Assembly: GCF_000518265.1 (NCBI RefSeq)
Contig: NZ_JADG01000003.1
Location: forward strand, 868,001-932,000
Direction: 5' to 3'
Length of the DNA: 64,000 nucleotides
Origin: Actinomadura oligospora ATCC 43269
Lineage (GTDB): Bacteria; Actinomycetota; Actinomycetes; Streptosporangiales; Streptosporangiaceae
Under the pieces are notes generated by a model. The model ran no database searches, was not told where the DNA came from, and was given only the letters and a program-made list of their open reading frames with translations. This document shows positions 17,931 to 26,519 of this stretch, piece by piece; the first letter of the stretch is position 1; each line of letters opens with the position of its first letter. Made by a program: the position numbers and the translations under genes.

Positions 17931-19403
17931 TCAGGCTGATGACCTGCCGGTCGCGGGACGGAGCCGGTGGGAGACGAGCATTCCGCCGACGGCGAGCAGG
18001 CCGGTCAGGACGAACACGCTCAGCAGAGCGGCTCGCAGGGAGGTGCCGTGGTTCTCGCTGAGCGCGACGGCCCCGCCGCCGAGTCCGGCGATCACGGCGG
18101 TGGCGAAGGTCTGGGCGAGCTGGAGAGCGCCGCTCGCCTCACCTTGCCGTTCGGTCGGGGCCTGCCCCAGGGTCTCGGTGGTGGACGCGTTGAAGGCGAT
18201 GCCCATCCCCAGTCCCCCGACGGCCCACCCGATCACGGCGGTCCACGACGGCAGCGCGGTGGACAGTGTCGTGAGCGCGGTCAGCACGACTCCCGCGAGG
18301 AGCACGGCGAAGCCGCCGACGGTGGCGGCGACGCGCCCGGCGCCGCCGGCGTCGCGCCTGGCCTGGAGGGCGGACCCGGCGACCCAGGTGATCGCCCCGG
18401 CCGACAGGCCGAGCCCCGCCGTGGTGGCGCCCATTCCGCGCAGGTCCTGGAGCCCGAGCGGAAGGAACGCCTCGGTGCCGAAGTAGGTCCCGCACAGCAG
18501 GGCGCGGATGGTGACACCGGCCCCGACGCCCGGCCGGGCGTTGAGCGTGCCCTCCGGCGTCACCCAACGCAGCGCGGGCACCATGACGGCGACGCCGGCG
18601 ATGGCCAGGACGAGCAGGACGGCGGCGTTTCTCAGCAGCAGGGCCTGGAGAAGGAGGCCGGTCCCGGCGGTGAGCAGAACGGAACCGCTCAGGGGGCGCT
18701 TCCACCACGGAAGGGCGGTGACGGGGATGTCCGTGCCGTTCGGACGGCGCAGCGCGCGCAGCGCGGGCAGCGTGAGCGCCGCCGCGACAACGATGATCGG
18801 CAGGATGACCAGGAACACCGACCGCCACGTGGTGTGGTCGGCCAGGGTGCCGGTGATGGCCGGGCCGACGAGCGAGGGAACCGTCCACGCCGACGACAGC
18901 AGGGCGTACATCCGGGCCCGCAGGTGTTCGGGATAGGCCAGGCCGATCACGGTGTAGGCCGTGGCCATCACGGCGCCCACCCCCAACCCCTGGCAGAAAC
19001 GGCCGACCAGGAAGAGCGCCCAGGTGGGAGCGGCGGCTGCCATCACGCAGCCGACGGCCAGGACCAGCGTCCCCCAGGCCATCGGGCGCCACGGGCCGCG
19101 ACGGTCGGCGACCCGCCCCGCGAGCACGGTGCCGATGATGTTGGCCAGCATCAGCGCGGACAGTCCCCAGCCGTAGGCGCCGAGGCCGTCGAGGTCGTCG
19201 GCGATACCGGGCAGCACGGTCGCCACCCCCAGTGACTCGAAGGCGACGACGCCGACCGACAGCAGGACGCCGAGGGTGAGCGCGCGATAGGCGCCACCGA
19301 AGACGCCGTCGCCGGTGTGGGCCTCCGCCGCCGGGGCGGAGGGGGGCCGTTCAGGGGCATGGTCGGCGGTGTCGTCCACGGGTTCGCCGTAGCTGCGGGC
19401 CAT
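17931..19403 (-). CDS. MFS exporter, 14-helix drug-resistance type
   Basis: Major facilitator transporter of 490 residues. The hydrophilic leader is long (to about residue 40). Transport motifs include GRVADRRGPWRPMAWG after helix 2 and a motif-C-like stretch in helix 5. I count about 13-14 membrane helices, as in the DHA2-type exporters. ATG 19403 is preferred because GGAG lies 6 bases upstream; an in-frame ATG at 19415 lacks a site. The divergent TetR gene 55 bases away and the inverted repeat between them suggest ligand-induced efflux. Confidence 0.9.
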   Translation of the reverse strand: MARSYGEPVDDTADHAPERPPSAPAAEAHTGDGVFGGAYRALTLGVLLSVGVVAFESLGVATVLPGIADDLDGLGAYGWGLSALMLANIIGTVLAGRVADRRGPWRPMAWGTLVLAVGCVMAAAAPTWALFLVGRFCQGLGVGAVMATAYTVIGLAYPEHLRARMYALLSSAWTVPSLVGPAITGTLADHTTWRSVFLVILPIIVVAAALTLPALRALRRPNGTDIPVTALPWWKRPLSGSVLLTAGTGLLLQALLLRNAAVLLVLAIAGVAVMVPALRWVTPEGTLNARPGVGAGVTIRALLCGTYFGTEAFLPLGLQDLRGMGATTAGLGLSAGAITWVAGSALQARRDAGGAGRVAATVGGFAVLLAGVVLTALTTLSTALPSWTAVIGWAVGGLGMGIAFNASTTETLGQAPTERQGEASGALQLAQTFATAVIAGLGGGAVALSENHGTSLRAALLSVFVLTGLLAVGGMLVSHRLRPATGRSSA

Positions 19404-19424
19404 GTCGGACTCCATTACGTTTCG

Positions 19425-19452
19425 TTCCGGATCGGAATGTAATACATATAAT
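19425..19452 (+). promoter_or_regulatory. TetR promoter and operator in the MFS/TetR gap
   Basis: TTCCG-GAT-CGGAA (19425-19437) is an inverted repeat placed as the -35 region of a consensus TATAAT (19447-19452). The TetR ATG begins 6 bases after the -10 box, so the transcript is probably leaderless. Binding here would also cover the divergent MFS promoter. Confidence 0.6.
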
Positions 19453-19458
19453 CCGATC

Positions 19459-20088
19459 ATGGCCCAGACGACAAGGGGAGCCTCGACCGGCGGCGCCGGG
19501 AGACCCCGTGACCCACGCATCGACGACGCGGTCCTCCGGGCGGTCATCGAGATCCTCAACGAGGTCGGCTACGGCGGCCTCACGATGGAGGGGGCCGCCG
19601 CCCGCGCCGGAACCAGCAAGCCCGCCATCCGCCGCCGCTGGCGCTCACGCCAGCACCTCGTGGTGGGAGCGCTGGCCGCCACGATCGGCACCGCGCCGAC
19701 GCCGGACACCGGCTGCACCCACTGCGACCTCGTCGCCGGCATCAGCACCCTCAGCGACGCCTTCGCCACCACCGTCGGCCGCAGGGCGCTGCCGGCGCTC
19801 GTCGCCGACCTCGCCGACGATCCCGAGCTGGAGAGGGAGTTCCTGGACGCCTTCTTCAACCCCCGCCGGGCGACCACCGCCGAGGCGCTACGCCGCGGCA
19901 TCGACCGCGGCGACATCCGGCCCGACGCCGACATCGACCTCCTGCTGGACATGCTCGCCTCGACCACCTACTACCGCGTGCTCTTCGGACACCTGCCCAT
20001 CACGCCCGACCTCGCCGAGTCCGTCATCTCGGTGATCATGGCCGGTGTCGCCACCGACCACTGGCGGAGCACCCACGCGGCGGAGTAG
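19459..20088 (+). CDS. TetR/AcrR-family regulator of the divergent MFS gene
   Basis: Regulator of 209 residues. The N-terminal HTH (about 20-65) has VLRAVIEILNEVGYGGLTMEGAAARAGTSKPAIRRRW, in which the usual Y-x-H-F is replaced by R-R-R-W, as in the TetR_C_16 group. The C-terminal part (about 85-205) is all helical, with DPELEREFLDAFFNPRR and RRGIDRGDIRPDADIDLLLDML. An ATG with a TATAAT box 6 bases upstream marks the start. It very likely represses the MFS exporter on the other strand. Confidence 0.92.
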   Translation: MAQTTRGASTGGAGRPRDPRIDDAVLRAVIEILNEVGYGGLTMEGAAARAGTSKPAIRRRWRSRQHLVVGALAATIGTAPTPDTGCTHCDLVAGISTLSDAFATTVGRRALPALVADLADDPELEREFLDAFFNPRRATTAEALRRGIDRGDIRPDADIDLLLDMLASTTYYRVLFGHLPITPDLAESVISVIMAGVATDHWRSTHAAE

Positions 20089-20555
20089 GCGGCTGCCGCG
20101 CGGACGGTTCAGGGGCGGGCGACGATGAGCGCGATGCTGTTCGCGGTGCTGGCGGTCGCCGCGCAGCTGGACCGTGTCGGCCCGGATGGGATCATCACGC
20201 GGCAGAACTGTGATGGGTCACTCCGGCGAGGGCAGACAAGCTGCTCATCAAGCCAGCAGGTGGGCCAGGGGCAGGGGGAAGATCTGGCCGGGCATTAGCG
20301 CTTAGCGCCGATCCGCAGGTCGACAGGGTTTTTTCTCGGTCAGGCTGATCGGGCGGATGGGACGTTCTGGCCTGGCAGGAGGTGACCCAGGAGCGGTCCG
20401 GATGGCGGCGCGGCTGACTCCGTGGGCGCGTGCCCATGCTGCGATCGAGGCTCCTTGTTCGATCGCGGCACGGGCACCCAGCGCGTAACTCGTGCTCGAA
20501 GGGATTCGGGGCGCAGCGGCCCCATGATGCGTCCGGCTCGCGGGCCGGCCGCTGG
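20089..20555. other. Gene-poor scar with recombinase-like scraps
   Basis: No intact gene. On the plus strand from about 20125 a 57-codon frame begins MSAMLFAVLAVAAQLDRV, close in look to the helix of serine recombinases that usually reads LFxVLAxxAxLER. The similarity then stops. On the minus strand (about 20490-20380) a fragment EQGASIAAWARAHGVSRAAIR looks like a helix-turn-helix. A T-run (20329-20334) follows on the plus strand. I read this as remains of a mobile element between the TetR and SDR genes, with low confidence in each scrap. Confidence 0.35.
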
Positions 20556-21299
20556 TCAGATCGTCAGGCCACCGGAGACACGTAGGTTCTGGCCCGTGAC
20601 CCATTGTGCGTCGGGCCCGGCCAGGAACGCGACGACGTTGGCGATGTCCTCCGGACGTCCCAGCCGCTGCAGTGGCGTCAGGGACACGGTGTGCTTGATG
20701 GCCTGCTCCAGATGCTCCCCGGCCGCGGCGCGCATCATGTCCGTCTCGGTGGCACCAGGGGTCACGCTGTTGACGGTGATGCCCCTGGGACCGAACTCGT
20801 GGGCGGCGACGGCGGTGATCGACTCCAGCGCCGCCTTGCTGGCGAAGTACAGGGCCAGACCCGGCACCGCGCCGGACGAGGAGATGTTGATGATCCGTCC
20901 CCCCTCGCCGAGCCTTTCGGCGGCGGCCTGGACGACGAAGAACGGCCCCTTGGTGTTGACGGCCATCACCTCGTCGAAGTCGCTCTCGGTGGCGTCGCAG
21001 ATGTTCCCCATCGGATTGATCGCAGCGTTGTTGACCACCACGTCCAAACCGGCGAGGTTCCGGTCGACCTCACCGAACAGGTGCTTCAGGTCTTCCAGGC
21101 GTCCCTGATCCGCCCGGACGGCGATCGCCCGGCCGCCGAAGGCCGCCACCTCGGCCACCACGTCCTCCGCCGCCGCCTGGTCGCGAACGAAGCTGAAGAC
21201 CACCGCCGCGCCCTCACGGGCCAGCCTCACCACGATCGCGCGCCCGATCCCCCGCGACCCGCCGGTCACCAGTGCCGACTTGTTCTCCAACGTCCCCAC
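20556..21299 (-). CDS. SDR-family oxidoreductase
   Basis: Classical short-chain dehydrogenase of 247 residues, the standard length. TGGSRGIG (12-19) binds the cofactor, NNAA (90-93) stabilises the sheet, and the catalytic Ser, Y151 and K155 (YFASK) are present, with the late PGATETDM segment. The start is GTG 21299, with GGAG 5 bases upstream. The C-terminus VTGQNLRVSGGLTI is typical of 3-oxoacyl-ACP-reductase-like SDRs. No pathway partner lies beside it: scraps of a recombinase are on one side and an integrase on the other. The substrate is therefore open. Confidence 0.92.
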   Translation of the reverse strand: MGTLENKSALVTGGSRGIGRAIVVRLAREGAAVVFSFVRDQAAAEDVVAEVAAFGGRAIAVRADQGRLEDLKHLFGEVDRNLAGLDVVVNNAAINPMGNICDATESDFDEVMAVNTKGPFFVVQAAAERLGEGGRIINISSSGAVPGLALYFASKAALESITAVAAHEFGPRGITVNSVTPGATETDMMRAAAGEHLEQAIKHTVSLTPLQRLGRPEDIANVVAFLAGPDAQWVTGQNLRVSGGLTI

Positions 21300-21412
21300 G
21301 CCAACTCCTTACCATCGGCGACTCCCCTGATCGGAGCGCCTCACAGCAGGAGGTCGTAGCAACAAGCCCGGTCTTGACATCCGCACCGAAAAGGATCGAG
21401 AAAGTGGAGGCG

Positions 21413-21441
21413 CCCCGGCCTCCAAGTCGGAGGCCGGGGCC
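21413..21441. terminator. Hairpin between SDR and integrase genes
   Basis: Perfect 12-bp stem GCCCCGGCCTCC / GGAGGCCGGGGC, 5-base loop. It lies in the 325-base gap 21300-21624, downstream of the integrase, and probably ends its transcript. Nothing else in that gap looks like a gene. Confidence 0.65.
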
Positions 21442-21624
21442 AGGGCGCCCCTCAGGTGGTTGGTCCAGCCGCAGGTCACGCTGGCCCTGAGGGGCTGATG
21501 GTGAGTCGCAGGCGGTGGAGCGGACGGTCCAGGAGACGTCGCCCTCGATGTGTCGCCTCCGTCGGCGCTGGCGCCGCCGATGGTGACGCTGAAGGCGCGG
21601 TGGGCGTACACGGGGTCCGGGCCT

Positions 21625-22695
21625 TCAGGTGCCGGTCGGGCGCGTGGAGGGGGCGACGAGGGCGGCGAGGTGGTAGGCCGGGGAGCGGTCCAGGGCGTCG
21701 CGGTCGCGGTCGTAGCGGCGGGTCGTGCGCGGGTCGGCGTGTCCGGCGAAGTCCTGGACGACGTGCAGCGGACGGCCCTCGCCGAGAGCGATCGTGATCG
21801 CCGAGTGGCGGAAGGAGTGCGGGCTGATGACGAAGTCGACGCCGCACTCCCCCGCGATCCGGTTGACCAGCTTCCACACGTAGGACTGGACGAGCGTCCG
21901 GCCCGTCCGGCTGACGAAGAGGGGGCCGGAGCCGGGACGGCCGCGTTCGGCGAGGTAGCGGTCGAGCGCGGCGACGGCGGGCGGCGGCAGCGCGAACCGC
22001 TTGCTCTGGCCGCCCTTGACCACCACGTCCAGGACGCGGTGGCCGCTGTCCTCGCTCAGGTCCTCGATCCGCGCGGAGAGCAGCGAGCCGATGCGTCCGG
22101 CGGTGGCGAACATCAGCCAGAGCAGGGCGTAGGTCCGGGCCGACTCGTGTTCGGCGGCGTGGGCGAGGACGTCGGTGACCTGCTGTTTGGACAGGCCGCG
22201 CGTCCGTGAGTGGCGGGTGTCCATGCGGGGACGTTCCGCGCCCTCGAACGGGTTGGCCGCCACGCACCCCTCGCGGACCAGGTACCGGTACCACGACGAC
22301 ACGGCCGCCACCCGCCGGTTCACGGTGGCGCGGGCGAGGCCGGACGCGACCAGGTCGGCGACGTACAGGTCGGCGTCCATGGGCGCGGGCGCCTGGGCGG
22401 CTTCGGCGGCGCGGGCGGTGCACCACCACACCCACCAGCCGACGTCCCGCAGGTAGGCGGCCTGGGTGTGCGCGGACGAGCGTCGTCCGGACACCAGCCA
22501 CACGCCCGTGGCGCGCAGCGCCGACTCGTCCATTCCGGCGGCGCGCATCAGGCTGGCCAGTTCCCCGGCCGCGCGCGCGGGCGGGGTGCCGCGCAGCGCG
22601 CGTTCGGGGGCCCGTGGGACGTCCAGAGCCGTCCCGCGCTCGGCAGCAAGTCCCGTTCCGGTGTTGGTATCGAGGTCAGCCCGCGTCTCCGCCAC
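21625..22695 (-). CDS. Tyrosine recombinase / integrase
   Basis: Site-specific recombinase of 356 residues with a complete catalytic set: R201 (AGRIGSLL), K227, H293 and R296 in HSFRH, H319 and nucleophile Y328. The SAM-like core-binding domain (about 65-155) contains VNRRVAAVSSWYRYLVREG. It is longer than chromosome-dimer XerC/D (about 300) and lacks that genomic context, so a mobile-element integrase is more likely. It follows the MerR gene by 28 bases on the same strand. No obvious att core duplication was found by eye around it, and no other phage or ICE functions are in the window, so it may be the last piece of a decayed element. Confidence 0.9.
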   Translation of the reverse strand: MAETRADLDTNTGTGLAAERGTALDVPRAPERALRGTPPARAAGELASLMRAAGMDESALRATGVWLVSGRRSSAHTQAAYLRDVGWWVWWCTARAAEAAQAPAPMDADLYVADLVASGLARATVNRRVAAVSSWYRYLVREGCVAANPFEGAERPRMDTRHSRTRGLSKQQVTDVLAHAAEHESARTYALLWLMFATAGRIGSLLSARIEDLSEDSGHRVLDVVVKGGQSKRFALPPPAVAALDRYLAERGRPGSGPLFVSRTGRTLVQSYVWKLVNRIAGECGVDFVISPHSFRHSAITIALGEGRPLHVVQDFAGHADPRTTRRYDRDRDALDRSPAYHLAALVAPSTRPTGT

Positions 22696-22723
22696 GGCCG
22701 AAGCTTAGAACCTTCCGGGCGGA

Positions 22724-23413
22724 TCAGTCGTTCAGGTAGGCGTCGAGTGCGGCGGCGCCCGTCAGCATCGCGCGTCCGCGCGCCGTCAGCCGTGCGTGCC
22801 ATTCACGCATGGTCGGCTGGAGCGCCTCGGGGCCTCCCGCCGTCCGCATCTGCTCCAGGACCTGCGCGATCTGGTCGAGTCCGTGCCCGCCACGCCGCAG
22901 CTGGTGGGCCATCAGCACGTCGCGGACGTCGGCGGAACCGTAGACGCGGTAGCCGGTCTTGGGATCCCGGTCCGGGACGACCAGCCCCGCCTGTTCCCAC
23001 TTGCGCAGCGTCGCCGGACGGATGCCGAGCCTGCGCGCCAGCGGCCCGATGAACGTCCCGCCCCGCGCGGGTTCCTCGGCGTCCGGCAGCGTGAGGTCGT
23101 GCAGGGCCCGTTCGACGGCCTCCAGCGTGCGGCGGTCGCCCGCCAGCTCGGCGTGGCTCTCGTCGATCAGCCGGAGCGCCGCCTCGACCGCGCCGTCGTT
23201 CACCGCCCGCATGATCGCGGTCGCCGTCGCGTGGCCGTGCGCGGGGACGAGCGCCAGGAACGCCCGCAGCGCCGCCGCGTGCCGCGGTGCATAGACGCGG
23301 TAGCCGCTCGGCGAGCGCTCGGCGGGCGGCAGGACGCCCGCCTCCTCGTAGTTGCGCACCGCCTGCGTGGACAGGCCGTGCTCCCGAGCCAGGTCGACAG
23401 GACGCAACCCCAT
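22724..23413 (-). CDS. Double MerR-domain regulator
   Basis: Regulator of 229 residues with two MerR-type DNA-binding halves. The first is at about 1-45 (LRPVDLAREHGLSTQAVRNYEEAG, then SPSGYRVYAPRHAAAL). The second is at about 120-190 (GPLARRLGIRPATLRKWEQAGLVVP, then TGYRVYGSADVRDVLMAHQLRRGG). Each has the HTH plus the arginine-tyrosine wing, so a single chain may act like a dimer. ATG 23413 is preferred; GTG 23425 is the alternative. It is divergent from an erythromycin-esterase-family gene, and an inverted repeat in the shared gap is a likely operator. The ligand is unknown. Confidence 0.9.
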   Translation of the reverse strand: MGLRPVDLAREHGLSTQAVRNYEEAGVLPPAERSPSGYRVYAPRHAAALRAFLALVPAHGHATATAIMRAVNDGAVEAALRLIDESHAELAGDRRTLEAVERALHDLTLPDAEEPARGGTFIGPLARRLGIRPATLRKWEQAGLVVPDRDPKTGYRVYGSADVRDVLMAHQLRRGGHGLDQIAQVLEQMRTAGGPEALQPTMREWHARLTARGRAMLTGAAALDAYLND

Positions 23414-23468
23414 TTGAGACTTCACCCTCTGAACGAGCGACTGGAAGCACCAAAGTTTACATCGAAGG

Positions 23469-23486
23469 TTCAACGATACAGTTGAA
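23469..23486. promoter_or_regulatory. Inverted repeat TTCAAC-N6-GTTGAA before esterase gene
   Basis: Perfect 6-bp arms ending 3 bases before the esterase ATG, in the 76-base gap between divergent genes. The direct repeat GAAGGT also brackets it (23464 and 23485). Best candidate for the double-MerR binding site. Confidence 0.55.
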
Positions 23487-23489
23487 GGT

Positions 23490-24674
23490 ATGACGGCATC
23501 GATCCGGGACGCCGCGCGTCCCTTCACCGGAGAGTCCCTCGCCTCGCTCCTGCCCGCGACCATCCGCGTGCTCGGCCTCGGCGAGCCCACGCACGGCGCC
23601 GAGGCGTTCCTGGACCTGCGCAACGAGTTCTTCCGTCACCTCGTCGAGCAGGAGGGCTACCGCTCGATCACGATCGAGAGCGACGGCGTCGCGGCCCTGA
23701 TCGCCGACGCCTATGTCGCGGGCGGCCTCGGCACGCTGGACGAGGCGGTGGAGCGCGGCTTCAGCCACGACTTCGGCGCCTTCGCGGGAAACCGCGAACT
23801 GCTGCGCTGGATGCGCGCTTACAACGAGGAACGTCCGCCGGACGAGCGGGTGCGCTTCTACGGCCTGGAGGCTCCGCTCGAGACGGCCTTCGCCGCCAGC
23901 CCGCGCGGGGCGCTGACCGAGCTGCACGACTACCTCGCCGCCCACCTCGGTGTGCCGCTGACCCGCGCCTCCCTGGACGGCCTGCTCGGCGCGGACGACC
24001 CCTGGACGAACCCCGCCGTGATGATGGATCCCACGCAGTCCATCGGCCGGACGCCCGAGGCCCGCGAACTGCGGCTGGTCGCCGACGACCTGCGCACGCT
24101 GCTCGCCATGAACGCCCCGGGCCTGATCACCGCCACGTCCCACGACGACTGGTGGCGCGCCGACCTGCACGGACGCGCCGCGACCGGTCTGCTGCGCTAC
24201 CACGCGGCCATGGCCGACACCACGCCCGCGCGCGTCAGCACGCTCCTGGCCGTGCGCGACGCGATCATGGCCGAGAACCTCGACGCGATCGTCCGCCGCG
24301 AGGAGCGGCGCGGTCGCACCCTCATGTTCGCCCACAACTCACACCTGCAGCGCGACCGCAGCCGCATGGGCTGGGGCGACCAGACGGTCGAGTGGTGGAG
24401 CGCCGGGGCCCTCGCCGGTGCCCACCTCGGCGACCGGTACGCGGTGGTGGCCGCCAACTTCGGCACGCGCGGCTCTGACGTCCCCGCACCCGACAGCCTG
24501 GAGGGGATGCTGTCGGACCTGCCCGACGCCCGCAGCGTCATCGACCCGGCGCGTCTCGCCGAGGTCCTCGACCGCAAGCCGGAGCCGCGCGTCCCCGCCG
24601 ACTACACCTATGCCGCGCTCGACCCGTCCACGCTCGATCGGGTCGACGCCATCGTGTTCATCCGGGAGATCTGA
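23490..24674 (+). CDS. Erythromycin esterase family protein
   Basis: Hydrolase of 394 residues in the Ere/succinoglycan-related esterase family, some members of which open the lactone ring of macrolides. Family landmarks are present: GEPTHG (31-36, with H35), an acidic E63 in TIESDG, and AHNSH (281-285) with H282 and H285. The length matches Ere proteins. There is no signal peptide, so it acts in the cytoplasm. It has its own divergent MerR-type regulator, which suggests induction by its substrate. Many family members do not act on macrolides, so resistance is plausible but not shown. Confidence 0.88.
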   Translation: MTASIRDAARPFTGESLASLLPATIRVLGLGEPTHGAEAFLDLRNEFFRHLVEQEGYRSITIESDGVAALIADAYVAGGLGTLDEAVERGFSHDFGAFAGNRELLRWMRAYNEERPPDERVRFYGLEAPLETAFAASPRGALTELHDYLAAHLGVPLTRASLDGLLGADDPWTNPAVMMDPTQSIGRTPEARELRLVADDLRTLLAMNAPGLITATSHDDWWRADLHGRAATGLLRYHAAMADTTPARVSTLLAVRDAIMAENLDAIVRREERRGRTLMFAHNSHLQRDRSRMGWGDQTVEWWSAGALAGAHLGDRYAVVAANFGTRGSDVPAPDSLEGMLSDLPDARSVIDPARLAEVLDRKPEPRVPADYTYAALDPSTLDRVDAIVFIREI

Positions 24675-24681
24675 CCTGCCA

Positions 24682-24719
24682 GGCGTCGCGGCCCGCCCGG
24701 CGGGGTGGGCCGCGACGCC
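24682..24719. terminator. Bidirectional terminator between convergent genes
   Basis: GGCGTCGCGGCCC pairs perfectly with GGGCCGCGACGCC (13 bp), 12-base loop, filling the gap between the esterase stop and the aldo/keto reductase stop. Confidence 0.8.
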
Positions 24720-24727
24720 GAGGCCGG

Positions 24728-25741
24728 TCAGCGGCGGCGCAGGGACGCGTCGACCAGGGACGGGCGGGTGTCGACCTTCTCGTGGGCGGCCAGGTCGACG
24801 CCCGGCGGGACGATCTCGTCGATCGCGTCGAGCACGTCCGGGGACAGGACGGTGTCGGCGGCGGCGAGCTGCGAGTGCAGGTGGTCGAGCGTCCGCGGGC
24901 CGATGATCGCGCTGGTCACGCCGGGGTGCGCGGTGACGAACCCGAGCGCGAGCTGGATCAGCGTCAGGCCCGCCTCGTCGGCGACCTTCGCGAGCCGCTC
25001 GACCGCGTCCAGCCGGACCTGGTTGGACGGCACCGACAGGTCGAACCGATCTGGCAGGACCGTCGAACGGTGCGTGGCGATCTCCCGGCCCGCGCGGACC
25101 GCCCCGGACAGCCAGCCCGACGCCAGCGGGCTCCACACCAGCACGCCCATCCCGTACTCCTCGGTGACCGGCAGGACGTCGGCCTCGATGCCGCGTTGCA
25201 GGATCGAGTAACTCGGCTGCTCGGTGACGTACCGTCCGAGCCGGGCCTCGCGCGCGGCCCACTGCGCCTGGACGATGCGGTAGGCGGGGAAGGTCGAGGA
25301 GCCGAAGTAGCGGATCTTCCCGGCCCGCTGCAGGTCGGTCAGCGCCGACAGGGTCTCCTCGTCGCTGGTGGACGGGTCCCAGCGGTGGATCTGGTAGAGG
25401 TCGACGTGGTCGACGCCGAGGCGGCGCAGGCTGCTGTCCAGCTCGGTGACCAGCCAGCGCCGCGAGGCGCCCCGATGGTTGCGGTCGTCGTCCACCGGCA
25501 GCGCGGCCTTGGTCGCCAGGACGACGTCGTCCCGGCGGCCCGCGATGGCCTTGCCGACCATCGCCTCGGAGCCGGGGTAGAAGTCGGCGGTGTCGATGAG
25601 GTTGATCCCGGCGTCCAGCGCGGCGCCGACGATGGCGTCCGCCTCGTCCTGGCCGGTGGCGCCGATCCTGCCGAAGTTCATCGCGCCGAGCACCAGCGTG
25701 CTCACCTGGACTCCGGTGCGTCCGAGGGTGCGGTAGCGCAT
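24728..25741 (-). CDS. Aldo/keto reductase
   Basis: NADPH-dependent reductase of 337 residues. The catalytic tetrad is visible as D50, Y55, K78 and H119, with the family start YRTLGRTGVQVSTLVLGAMNFG and the late IIGPRTLDHLHSQLAA. GGAG lies 6 bases before ATG 25741. It resembles the yajO/YakC-like group (AKR11-13), which reduces various aldehydes and ketones. The divergent TetR gene and two matching palindromes in the gap suggest tight local control. Confidence 0.93.
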   Translation of the reverse strand: MRYRTLGRTGVQVSTLVLGAMNFGRIGATGQDEADAIVGAALDAGINLIDTADFYPGSEAMVGKAIAGRRDDVVLATKAALPVDDDRNHRGASRRWLVTELDSSLRRLGVDHVDLYQIHRWDPSTSDEETLSALTDLQRAGKIRYFGSSTFPAYRIVQAQWAAREARLGRYVTEQPSYSILQRGIEADVLPVTEEYGMGVLVWSPLASGWLSGAVRAGREIATHRSTVLPDRFDLSVPSNQVRLDAVERLAKVADEAGLTLIQLALGFVTAHPGVTSAIIGPRTLDHLHSQLAAADTVLSPDVLDAIDEIVPPGVDLAAHEKVDTRPSLVDASLRRR

Positions 25742-25807
25742 CGCGTGCTCCTTCGATGGAGGAATGACTTGGGTCCGCAGATCCGCTCTGGCATCATGGG
25801 GCGCAAG

Positions 25808-25846
25808 CGGAACCGTGTTCCGATTAATATACGGAACCATGTTCCG
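25808..25846. promoter_or_regulatory. Twin TetR operators CGGAAC-N3-GTTCCG
   Basis: CGGAACCGTGTTCCG (25808-25822) and CGGAACCATGTTCCG (25832-25846) are two 15-bp palindromes with centres 24 bp apart, i.e. nearly on the same helix face. They sit between the aldo/keto reductase and TetR starts. A weaker, degenerate copy (CGGAAC-ACG-GTTTCG, about 26493-26507) lies after the TetR gene. Confidence 0.75.
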
Positions 25847-25866
25847 TTTAGCAACGGGAGGGTGCG

Positions 25867-26481
25867 ATGACCGAGGAGCAGGACGGGGGCGGGCCCGGGA
25901 AGAGCGGCGAGCCCGGGAATGCCGCGCCGCGCAAGAGGGCCGACGCGCGACGCAACGAGCAGGCGCTGCTGGACGCCGCGGCGGCGGTGTTCGTGACCTC
26001 GGGGGTCGAGGCGCCCGTGCGCGACATCGCGTCCCGGGCGGGCGTCGGGGTCGCCACCATCTACCGCCACTTCCCCACGCGCGCGGACCTGATCACCGCC
26101 GTCTACCGGCACCAGGTCGAGGCCTGCGCCGAGGCCGGCAGGACCCTGCTGGCCGACGACGCCTCCCCCTATGACGCGCTGGGACGATGGGTCAACCAGT
26201 TCGTCGACTTCGTCGCCACCAAGCACGGCCTGGCCGCCGTCCTGCAGTCGGACGACCCGGCCTTCCAGTCCCTGCACGCCTACTTCGTCGACCGGCTCGT
26301 CCCCGTGTGCACCGACCTCCTCCGGGCCGCCGCCGACGCGGGCGAGATCCGCTCCGACATCGACGCCTACGAGCTCATGCGCGGCGTCGGCAACCTGTGC
26401 ATCGGCGCGGAGGGCGACCCCCGCTACGACGCGCGCCGCCTGGTGGAACTCCTCGTCGCGGGCCTGCGCCGTACCCCCTAG
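25867..26481 (+). CDS. TetR/AcrR-family regulator
   Basis: Regulator of 204 residues with an acidic/Gly leader (1-22), then the HTH (about 28-75): LLDAAAAVFVTSGVEAPVRDIASRAGVGVATIYRHFPTR. The C-terminal domain has the SbtR-like pattern WVNQFVDFVATKHGLAAVL and ELMRGVGNLCIGA. It is divergent from the aldo/keto reductase gene and should bind the two palindromes between them. A GGGAGGG site precedes the ATG. Confidence 0.93.
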   Translation: MTEEQDGGGPGKSGEPGNAAPRKRADARRNEQALLDAAAAVFVTSGVEAPVRDIASRAGVGVATIYRHFPTRADLITAVYRHQVEACAEAGRTLLADDASPYDALGRWVNQFVDFVATKHGLAAVLQSDDPAFQSLHAYFVDRLVPVCTDLLRAAADAGEIRSDIDAYELMRGVGNLCIGAEGDPRYDARRLVELLVAGLRRTP

Positions 26482-26519
26482 CCCGTCCTTACCGGAACAC
26501 GGTTTCGGAAAGGGGCGCG

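Noticed and set aside
21625..22695. XerC/XerD housekeeping recombinase
   Set aside because: Longer than XerC/D, placed beside mobile-element scraps and without xer-type gene context; kept as a general integrase.
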